The notes under the pieces: generated by a model
What the model saw: the letters and a program-made list of their open reading frames with translations, nothing else
Told to the model about the DNA's origin: nothing
Databases searched by the model: none
NCBI GenBank assembly: GCA_013698195.1
Contig: JACCVK010000272.1
Coordinates: 1 to 5,966 of the forward strand
Length of the DNA: 5,966 bases
Origin: Actinomycetota bacterium
Lineage (GTDB): Bacteria; Actinomycetota; Thermoleophilia; Gaiellales; Gaiellaceae
Direction: 5' to 3'
In this document: one piece after another, positions 1 to 5,678 of the stretch
Layout: each line of letters begins with the position of its first letter
How positions within the stretch are numbered: the first letter of the stretch is position 1
Position numbers and translations under genes: made by a program

Positions 1-1175
1 TCGAGGGCCTGTAGCTCGATGTCGACGACGTCGTCACCCAGCCGGCGGCCATTCGGCCACCCCTGGTTGTCGCCGGCGAGCACGCCCAGTCGCTTCGGGC
101 TCTGCGTCACCGGAATCGTGAGATTCAGACGCAGCACCTCGGCGAGACGGCCCGTGTTGGCGTTGAGCTGCGGCACGCCCGTGAGGAAGACCGCGACGAG
201 ATCGTCACGATCGGTCTCGGGAACGCCGAGCTTGTAGAGCTGGTTGAACACAGCCGCGAGGATCGGGGTGTCGTAGTACTTCCGGAACCGCCCCTCCTGC
301 CAGGGCTGGAGCGTGTTCCACTGATCCTTGAGGCCGGTCGGGATGATTACCTCGTTGACGAGCGGGTTGGCAAGCCGGTTCACCTGGATCCAGGCGCCCG
401 AGTTGCGTGTGCCCGCAACGCGTCGGGTCGTGACCTTGCGGCGATCGACCGAGCCCCAGACGCCGATGATCCCGTTCTTCGCCTGCAGCCGCGCGATCGG
501 CACCTGCACGCCGAACGTGTGGACGCCGTAGCCGGCGAAGAAGTCCTTGCCGCCGCCCATGTTGCCGGTGCCCTTGCGGATCGCGACGAGGTCGAAGATC
601 GCGCCGATGTCGCCGAAGAACGGATCGTCACGCTGCCCGGCGAACGCCCGCGAGCTCCCTCCGTCGAACGAGAGAATCGACTTCGTGACGAGCGAGCGGT
701 AGTTCGGAGTCGAGCGAGGTCCGATGTTGTTGGGAGGCGTCGTCCCTCGTGCGACGACCGTTGCCTTTCCGGCCCGTGTGACGCGTGAGACCGTGAACGG
801 CTGGGCCGTGTCGCCGAGGAAGAACGGGCCTGTCTTCGTGCGGAACTGGAACCGGTACGTGACGTCCGGACGCGCGTCCCCATTCGTGTCGACCTTGAGG
901 TTGTACCGCGCGTTCGGCGAGAACGTGTACCAGTTCGGTCCGGCGGCTGGATCCTCCGCGGGGATGACGTTTGCGAGGATCGTGACCGTGCCCGGCTTGT
1001 CTGGGCTCCGGAACGCATAGATGTCCGTGAGGTCGGCGGACGGGTCCTCCGCGATGAGCGGAGCTTCCCGATGGCTCGAGGCCGTGCCGTCTCCCGGACC
1101 GAGAGTCGCGGCGCCGACGGCTGCTGCTACTGCGAGCAGCGCACCGACGGAGACCGCGGCGATCCCTCTTGACAT
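1..1175 (-). CDS. DUF4331 domain-containing exported protein (C-terminus off the left edge)
   Basis: I read this frame triplet by triplet from the ATG at 1175-1173 to the window edge; it stays open for 391 codons with no stop, so the gene is cut at its 3' end. Residues about 1-33 look like a signal peptide: a short basic start (MSRG), an Ala/Val/Leu-rich core, then a small-residue stretch ending in GTAS. The mature part opens with SHREAP (34-39), which I know as the typical N-terminal motif of DUF4331 proteins. Further family-like elements are a DTNGDARPD stretch (96-104, possibly metal-binding), FAGQRDDPFF (178-187), RLANPLVNEV (267-276) and PNGRRLGDDVVDIEL (374-388). The biochemical role of DUF4331 is not known to me; it is an extracytoplasmic protein, probably missing only a short C-terminal end. 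An AAAGGAG ribosome binding site precedes the ATG by 5 bases. It is transcribed away from the sigma factor gene. Family call fairly sure; function unknown. Confidence 0.88.
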   Translation of the reverse strand, partial: MSRGIAAVSVGALLAVAAAVGAATLGPGDGTASSHREAPLIAEDPSADLTDIYAFRSPDKPGTVTILANVIPAEDPAAGPNWYTFSPNARYNLKVDTNGDARPDVTYRFQFRTKTGPFFLGDTAQPFTVSRVTRAGKATVVARGTTPPNNIGPRSTPNYRSLVTKSILSFDGGSSRAFAGQRDDPFFGDIGAIFDLVAIRKGTGNMGGGKDFFAGYGVHTFGVQVPIARLQAKNGIIGVWGSVDRRKVTTRRVAGTRNSGAWIQVNRLANPLVNEVIIPTGLKDQWNTLQPWQEGRFRKYYDTPILAAVFNQLYKLGVPETDRDDLVAVFLTGVPQLNANTGRLAEVLRLNLTIPVTQSPKRLGVLAGDNQGWPNGRRLGDDVVDIELQAL

Positions 1176-1356
1176 ATTCACTCCTTTGGCCGTGAGTCGA
1201 GGACGGCCCTTGTTCGCGGGCGGTCGAGGAGCGGTTCGACGGGCCGGATCGCCCGTAACCGAGACTGAACCGGGCGCTGTCAGTGGGCGAACAACGTCGA
1301 TGGCAGCTGTTGCGATCACCGTGTTAGCGTTGGGCCACTCCGAGCCCACCTGGTCG
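1176..1356. promoter_or_regulatory. Divergent intergenic region between DUF4331 and sigma factor genes
   Basis: This 181-base stretch must hold the promoters of both divergent genes. I see no convincing -10/-35 pair for a housekeeping sigma factor on either strand. A weak TANNNT match (TAGCGT, 1325-1330) lies about 27 bases before the chosen sigma start but has no good -35 partner. A perfect 6-base inverted repeat, ACGGGC (1239-1244) and GCCCGT (1251-1256) with a 6-base gap, could be a small hairpin or an operator half-site pair. GTCGAGGA occurs twice (1196-1203 and 1223-1230), which may be chance in this GC-rich DNA. The regulatory role is inferred from the gene arrangement and not from a recognised site. 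Confidence 0.45.
1181..1187 (-). promoter_or_regulatory. Ribosome binding site of the DUF4331 gene
   Basis: On the minus strand this reads AAAGGAG, followed by 5 bases (TGAAT) and then the ATG at 1175. It is the strongest Shine-Dalgarno match in the divergent region and fixes the DUF4331 start, in agreement with the signal peptide that begins there. Confidence 0.8.
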
Positions 1357-1956
1357 ATGCGCCGTCAGCATGCCCATCTGTCCGACGAAGCCCTCGTCGC
1401 GCTAGTTGCCAGAGGCGACGAGCCCGCGCTGGCAGAGCTCTACGACCGGACCGGTCGCGTGGCCTATGGTCTAGCCCTCCGGATCGTCCGTGACGAGCGG
1501 CTCGCAGAAGACGCGGTGCAGGAAGGCTTTCTCGCCGTCTGGAGGACCGCCGCGGCCTTCCGCGCCGAACGAGCGAAGGCGAGCACCTGGATCCTCACGC
1601 TTGTGCACCGACGCGCCGTCGATCTCGTCCGCCGCGAGGAGCGCCGTCGAACAGAGCCGCTGCCGGAGGAGATCTCGGTGAGACCTGGCGAGGCCGAGAC
1701 GCCTACGGACGAGGCCGCGTGGCTCCGCTACGAGCGCGAACGCGTCCAATCGGCGCTCGCCATTCTCCCGGACACGCAACGCGAGGCGATTGAGCTGGCC
1801 TACTACGGCGGCTACTCTCAATCCGAGCTCGCCGAGCGGCTCGGCGTCCCGCTCGGCACGATCAAGAGCAGGATGTTCGCCGGCCTCGCGCGCTTGCGCG
1901 AGCTTCTCGACGAATCTCAACAGGAAGGGTCATGGAGACCGGAATTCACGAGCTGA
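1357..1956 (+). CDS. ECF-type RNA polymerase sigma factor, SigK-like
   Basis: With the ATG at 1357 the product is 199 residues, a usual length for an ECF sigma factor. Region 2 spans roughly residues 25-95, with the DAVQEGFLAVW segment (52-62, -10 recognition and core binding) and STWILTLVHRRAVDLVRR (76-93). After an acidic linker (about 98-120) comes region 4 (about 124-181), whose helix-turn-helix YSQSELAERLGVPLGTIKSR (153-172) should read the -35 element. It directs RNA polymerase to a dedicated promoter set. The SigK-like assignment rests on its general resemblance and on the RskA-type anti-sigma gene directly downstream, which overlaps it by 25 bases. The start is uncertain: ATG 1300 and GTG 1321 are in frame and would add 19 or 12 residues, and none of the three has a clear Shine-Dalgarno site. 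I prefer 1357 because the conserved LSDEALVALVARGD region begins just after it. The frame is also open further upstream, but only as the antisense of DUF4331. Confidence 0.9.
   Translation: MRRQHAHLSDEALVALVARGDEPALAELYDRTGRVAYGLALRIVRDERLAEDAVQEGFLAVWRTAAAFRAERAKASTWILTLVHRRAVDLVRREERRRTEPLPEEISVRPGEAETPTDEAAWLRYERERVQSALAILPDTQREAIELAYYGGYSQSELAERLGVPLGTIKSRMFAGLARLRELLDESQQEGSWRPEFTS
1922..1929 (+). promoter_or_regulatory. Ribosome binding site of the anti-sigma gene, inside the sigma gene
   Basis: AGGAAGGG ends two bases before the ATG at 1932; the AGGAAG core is four bases from it. It lies in the last codons of the sigma factor gene, so ribosomes finishing the sigma factor would pass over it. 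It supports the ATG at 1932 as the anti-sigma start and suggests coupled translation, which would keep the two proteins in proportion. Confidence 0.7.
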
Positions 1957-2639
1957 CGGCCGCCTATGCGCTCGGCGCACTGGAGCCCGACGAGCGCCGG
2001 GAGTACGAGACGCACCTGCGCGGCTGCGAGCCGTGTCAGGACGAGCTCGCGTCGTTCTCGAGCGTCACCGAAGCGCTTGCGGTTGCTGCTTCGGGGCCTT
2101 CTCCACGGCTGGAGCTCCGCGATCGCATTCTCACGGCGGTGCGCGCCGAGCCACAGACCGTGGTTCCCTTCGCGCCTCGTGGCCATCGTGCTCTGGCCGC
2201 AGTCGCAGCGGTCGCCGCCGTCGCTGCCGTCGTCGCGCTCGCGATCGGTCTCTGGGCAACGCAGCTCTCCGGCGACCTCGACGAGGCACGAACCGCGCTG
2301 GAGCGGGAGCGCGCCACGGCCGCCGTTCTGGCAGACCCCGACGCTCGCAACGTCGCGCTCGAAGAAGGTGAAGGACGCCTCGTCGTGGCACCGAGCGGCC
2401 AGGCGGTTCTGGTGCTCCAGAACCTCGACCCGGCACCGGCGGGAAAGACGTACCAGATGTGGATCATGGGTGACGGAGATCCGCAAAAGGCCGGGCTCTT
2501 CTCAGGCCAGGAAAGCGTGGATGTCGTGGGCGTCGACGGAACCGTCCAATCCGCTCAAGTCGTTGCAGTGACGATCGAGGACGCGGGCGGAGCCGAGTCG
2601 CCGTCATCCGAGCCAATTGCCGGCTCGGTGCCCGTCTAA
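1932..2639 (+). CDS. RskA-type membrane anti-sigma factor with zinc-finger N-terminus
   Basis: The 235-residue product has the full layout of an anti-sigma-K factor. Residues 1-60 form the cytoplasmic anti-sigma domain with a ZAS motif, H28-x3-C32-x2-C35, and an upstream His6 that could complete a zinc site. One membrane segment lies at about 87-109, Ala/Val-rich and ending near GLWATQL. A charged, probably helical stretch follows (about 112-132). The outer domain carries RskA C-terminal family hallmarks: GKTYQMWIMGDG (171-182), AGLF (187-190) and a VTIEDAGG...P ending (213-224). In this family the N-terminal domain binds and inhibits the partner sigma factor, and loss of the membrane protein (often by regulated proteolysis) frees it. 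It overlaps the sigma gene by 25 bases and has its own strong ribosome binding site. The topology predicts N-in, C-out. Partner assignment by adjacency is very likely. Confidence 0.92.
   Translation: METGIHELTAAYALGALEPDERREYETHLRGCEPCQDELASFSSVTEALAVAASGPSPRLELRDRILTAVRAEPQTVVPFAPRGHRALAAVAAVAAVAAVVALAIGLWATQLSGDLDEARTALERERATAAVLADPDARNVALEEGEGRLVVAPSGQAVLVLQNLDPAPAGKTYQMWIMGDGDPQKAGLFSGQESVDVVGVDGTVQSAQVVAVTIEDAGGAESPSSEPIAGSVPV
2199..2234 (+). repeat. Imperfect 9-base tandem repeat coding the membrane segment of the anti-sigma factor
   Basis: Four consecutive 9-base units of the form GCN-GTC-GCN (the last ends GTC) code residues 90-101 of the anti-sigma factor as an Ala-Val-Ala repeat. 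The unit boundaries coincide with codons, so length changes in whole units would preserve the frame and only lengthen or shorten the membrane helix. It may simply reflect low-complexity hydrophobic sequence in GC-rich DNA. Confidence 0.5.
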
Positions 2640-2675
2640 GCCTCGCCTGCGCGCCAAGCTGTAACACTTCACGCC

Positions 2676-5120
2676 TTGCGACGTCCCAGGCGCACGGGAT
2701 CTGAGAAGGGGGTGCCGCCTCGCGGGCGACGGCGGGTTCGCAAGCTGAGAATGGCGGCCCTACTCGGCGTCCTCACGGTCCTTGCAGGGATTTCGTTCTC
2801 GTTCGGCCTCGTGCGCGCAGTCGCAAGTGAGGTTCCGTCGCTCGACCCCGCCGCCGAGCGCTCGGACGTGGACACGGTGGTGTACGCGTCCAACGGCCGC
2901 TCGGTCCTCGCCGTGCTCCGGGGCGACGAGAGCCGCGTTCTTGTCGAAACCGACGAGATCGCGCCGATCATGCGGCAGGCGATCGTCTCCACCGAGGATC
3001 AGCGCTTCTTCGACCACGACGGCATCGACTTGCGCGGCGTCGGCCGTGCGCTCTGGGCGGACATCCGCAACCAGGCGATCGTCGAGGGCGGCTCGACCAT
3101 CACGCAGCAGTTCGTCAAGAACGCCTATATCCGGAACGAGCGGACGATAGCCCGGAAGGTGCGCGAGGCCGCACTCGCCTGGCAGCTCGAGCAGCGCTGG
3201 AGCAAGGACCGAATCCTCACTGCGTATCTGAACACGATCTACTTCGGGAACGGCGCTTACGGGATCCAGCAGGCAGCTCGTACGTACTTCAAGAAGAGCG
3301 CCAAGGATCTCGAGCTCCACGAGGCCGCGCTTCTTGCGGGGATGCCGGCAGATCCGGCCCGTTACGACCCCGTGACGAACCCGGTGAACTCCCGGGCGCG
3401 ACGCAAATACGTCCTCAACGTCATGCTCGAGCAAGGGAAGATCACGCCCCGAGCACATCGGCGCGCGGCCGAGGCGCCGTTGCCGAAGGAGGAGAGCATC
3501 CGGCTTCCGGACAACGCGGGGCCGGCGCAGTACTTCGTGAACTACGTCAAGGATCAGCTCGTCGCGAAGTACGGGGCCGGGCGAGAGTTCGGAGGAGGCC
3601 TCAAGGTGCAGACCACCATCGATCTCCGACTCCAGCAACTCGCTCGGGAGGCGATCGAGCGCGTCCTGCGGAACCCGGACGGCCCGGCCGCCGCGCTCGT
3701 CGCCATCGACCTCAAGACCGGCGCGGTCAAGGCCATGTTCGGAGGACGGAACTTCCGCGAGAGCCAGTTCAACCTCGCCGCGCAGGCGAGACGGCAGCCG
3801 GGCTCGGCGTTCAAGCCGATCGTACTCGCGACCGCCATGGGGCAGGGAATCTCCCCGCTGACGGAGCTCGAGTCGAGAAAGGTGTCCATCGACGCCGGCG
3901 ACCGCATCTGGACGGTCACGAACTACGACCAGACGTATATCGGTCGCGTGAGCCTTTCGCGGGCCCTCGTGTCGTCCGACAACACGGTGTACGCGCAGCT
4001 CACCGACCTGGTCGGCCCGAAGGCGATCGTCAAGACGGCGCACGATCTCGGGATCAAGAGCCCGCTCGACGCCTATTTCTCCATCGGGCTCGGCTCCGTA
4101 GCGGTCAACCCGCTGGAGCTCGCGCGCGCATACGCGACGATCGGGAACGGTGGACGCCGCGTGGACGGGTCGTTGTTCGGAGACACGCCACGCGTCGTCG
4201 AGTCCGTCGAGCGCTTCCGCTCGGGACGCGAGGACGAGAACGTTCCCCAGCCCACAGAGGTCACGGAGCCGGGAGAAGCAGAGCTCCTCACCTCGATGCT
4301 CCAGGACGTCGTCAGGTCCGGAACCGGAGTTCGTGCGGCAGTTCCCGGCACTCAGGTCGCCGGCAAGACGGGCACGACCGACAACTACGCGGACGCCTGG
4401 TTCGTCGGGTTCACGCCCGAGATCGCGGTGGCGGTGTGGGTGGGCTATCCGGACGAACTCACGCCCATGCGCACCGAGTTCGGCGGCGAGCCGGTCACCG
4501 GCGGGACGCTTCCGGCACTGATCTGGAAGGAGTTCGTCAGCCGCTACGAGAAGGACAAGGAAGACTCCGAGCAGGTCTTCTTCGAGAGTGCGCCTTACCT
4601 GGGCGCGGTTCCGACTTGGGTCGTGAAGCGCGGCTCGACCTGGGTGCGCGACAACCAGTACTGCCGGGGCGCCCGGCTCATGGTTTTCTTCTCCGGGCGC
4701 GGTCCCGAGGAGGTCGCCGATTGCAAGCCGAACGAGGTCAGCGTTCCGAGCGTCATCGGCCTGCGTGAGGAGACGGCCGTCGCCCGCCTGGCGGCGCAGC
4801 CGCTCGGCGCAGAGATCGTGTACAAGCCGGCGCGGGCGGGCAGGTCACCGGGGATCGTGCTCGACCAGCGGCCGCGAACGGGCGGGTTGTCTGCGAACGA
4901 CGACGTGATGCTCGTGGTCTCGAAGGCCCGCTACGGGCTACTGCCGAACTTCGTCGGCTCGAGTCTGGAGACAGCGCGACGCGAACTCGTGCGGCTCAAG
5001 CTGCGCGGGCGGGTCGTGACCGCCGACGGCGATCCGGGAACGGTTCTTCGACAGAGCCCGGCCCCTGGGGTCTCGACCGCACCTGGGCTCACAGTCAGGC
5101 TCGTGGTCGGGGACGGCTGA
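2676..5120 (+). CDS. Bifunctional class A penicillin-binding protein (PBP1A type) with two PASTA domains
   Basis: This 814-residue protein polymerises lipid II into glycan strands and cross-links them on the outer face of the membrane. Numbering from the TTG at 2676: an Arg/Lys-rich cytoplasmic tail (1-25), a membrane anchor (about 26-50), then a GT51 glycosyltransferase (about 75-255) with TEDQRFFDHDG (106-116, Glu107 the expected catalytic base), GGSTITQQ (138-145) and YLNTIYFGNGAYGIQQAA (184-201). The transpeptidase (about 335-620) has all three active-site motifs: S377-AF-K380, S434-D-N436 and K564-T-G566. Two PASTA domains follow (about 687-749 and 754-812). Cys663 and Cys683 in the linker might form a disulfide. 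PASTA domains are known to associate with peptidoglycan or, in some proteins, muropeptides and beta-lactams. The start is unsettled: TTG 2676, GTG 2712 and ATG 2751 are in frame and none has a well-placed Shine-Dalgarno site. ATG 2751 would remove the basic tail usual in this family, so 2676 or 2712 seems better. The frame continues directly from the anti-sigma stop, 36 bases upstream. Confidence 0.95.
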   Translation: MRRPRRTGSEKGVPPRGRRRVRKLRMAALLGVLTVLAGISFSFGLVRAVASEVPSLDPAAERSDVDTVVYASNGRSVLAVLRGDESRVLVETDEIAPIMRQAIVSTEDQRFFDHDGIDLRGVGRALWADIRNQAIVEGGSTITQQFVKNAYIRNERTIARKVREAALAWQLEQRWSKDRILTAYLNTIYFGNGAYGIQQAARTYFKKSAKDLELHEAALLAGMPADPARYDPVTNPVNSRARRKYVLNVMLEQGKITPRAHRRAAEAPLPKEESIRLPDNAGPAQYFVNYVKDQLVAKYGAGREFGGGLKVQTTIDLRLQQLAREAIERVLRNPDGPAAALVAIDLKTGAVKAMFGGRNFRESQFNLAAQARRQPGSAFKPIVLATAMGQGISPLTELESRKVSIDAGDRIWTVTNYDQTYIGRVSLSRALVSSDNTVYAQLTDLVGPKAIVKTAHDLGIKSPLDAYFSIGLGSVAVNPLELARAYATIGNGGRRVDGSLFGDTPRVVESVERFRSGREDENVPQPTEVTEPGEAELLTSMLQDVVRSGTGVRAAVPGTQVAGKTGTTDNYADAWFVGFTPEIAVAVWVGYPDELTPMRTEFGGEPVTGGTLPALIWKEFVSRYEKDKEDSEQVFFESAPYLGAVPTWVVKRGSTWVRDNQYCRGARLMVFFSGRGPEEVADCKPNEVSVPSVIGLREETAVARLAAQPLGAEIVYKPARAGRSPGIVLDQRPRTGGLSANDDVMLVVSKARYGLLPNFVGSSLETARRELVRLKLRGRVVTADGDPGTVLRQSPAPGVSTAPGLTVRLVVGDG

Positions 5121-5676
5121 CGTACCGAGACGCCGCGAGCGAGTAGCGCCACGGGAGCTCCGTTGCGCTCGAGATCCCGACGCGAGGGCTCGCGACGAGT
5201 TTCGGACTGACCGCTCGCGGCAGCAGCGAGAACGGCGGTCGATCGAGCGACAGTCCGTCGTGGTCGCTCGTGAGGGCAAGCGCCTGCGTCAGTCGTCCGG
5301 GGCCCGAGCAGAGGAGCAGTGGATCGGCGACTCCTCGGCGCACGGCCATCGCTTCGAGGCCGACCGTGGGCTCGAGCGCCCGCAGTAGCACCGCCGCTCC
5401 GATTCCCTGGGCCTCGCAGACGATGTTCGCGCACCAATGGATTCCATACGAGCGGTAGACGTAGAGCGAGCCCGGTGGGCCGAACATCGCCGCAGTTCGC
5501 GCGGTCGGTCCGCGGAACGAGTGACTCGCGGAGTCGCCGGGCGCGTACGCTTCGGTCTCGACGATCACGCCGCCGACGCCGTTTACGAGGAAGGTGCAGC
5601 CGACCAGCTTGCGCGCGACGTCGTGCACATCGCGTGAGAAAAGCGCGCCGAACCAGCCGGCGGCTTGTTCCGGCAC
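5095..5676 (-). CDS. mpg: 3-methyladenine DNA glycosylase, AAG/Mpg family
   Basis: The product (193 residues) is the usual size for a bacterial AAG-type glycosylase, which excises alkylated purines such as 3-methyladenine, and in some members hypoxanthine, to start base-excision repair. The N-terminal FSRDVHDVARKLVGCTFL segment is typical. IVETEAY (38-44) carries the active site: by comparison with human AAG, Glu42 matches the catalytic Glu125 and Tyr44 matches Tyr127, while His52 in the ASHSFRG stretch matches His136. LYVYRSYGIHWCANIV (71-86) contains Tyr74 and Tyr77, matching the base-stacking Tyr159 and the intercalating Tyr162. CSGPGRLTQALAL (123-135) and the final PWRY...SRYVSRPRPR are also family-like. 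The start is a GTG at 5676-5674, two bases after the upstream gene's TGA, with no separate strong ribosome binding site, so coupled translation is likely. The 3' end overlaps the PBP gene by 26 bases on the opposite strand. I consider the family call secure; substrate range is not visible from sequence. Confidence 0.95.
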   Translation of the reverse strand: MPEQAAGWFGALFSRDVHDVARKLVGCTFLVNGVGGVIVETEAYAPGDSASHSFRGPTARTAAMFGPPGSLYVYRSYGIHWCANIVCEAQGIGAAVLLRALEPTVGLEAMAVRRGVADPLLLCSGPGRLTQALALTSDHDGLSLDRPPFSLLPRAVSPKLVASPRVGISSATELPWRYSLAASRYVSRPRPRA

Positions 5677-5678
5677 CC

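Noticed and set aside
380..1018. Open frame of 212 codons on the minus strand
   Set aside because: It lies in a different frame of the same strand as DUF4331, is very rich in Arg and Ser, and overlaps a frame with clear family motifs.
1021..1356. Upstream extension of the sigma factor reading frame as an N-terminal domain of more than 100 residues
   Set aside because: Much of it is antisense to the DUF4331 coding region and its signal peptide, and the rest crosses the divergent intergenic region. Its Ser/Ala/Arg-rich sequence does not resemble any sigma factor domain.
1910..2486. Minus-strand open frames opposite the anti-sigma gene
   Set aside because: They are antisense shadows of a gene with a clear zinc motif, membrane helix and RskA outer domain.
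2640..2675. Possible terminator between the anti-sigma and PBP genes
   Set aside because: I found no stable inverted repeat followed by a T-run in these 36 bases.
2760..4043. Long open frame of 427 codons on the minus strand opposite the PBP gene
   Set aside because: It is antisense to the glycosyltransferase and transpeptidase coding sequence, where high-GC codon bias suppresses stops. No ribosome binding site or recognisable domain was seen.
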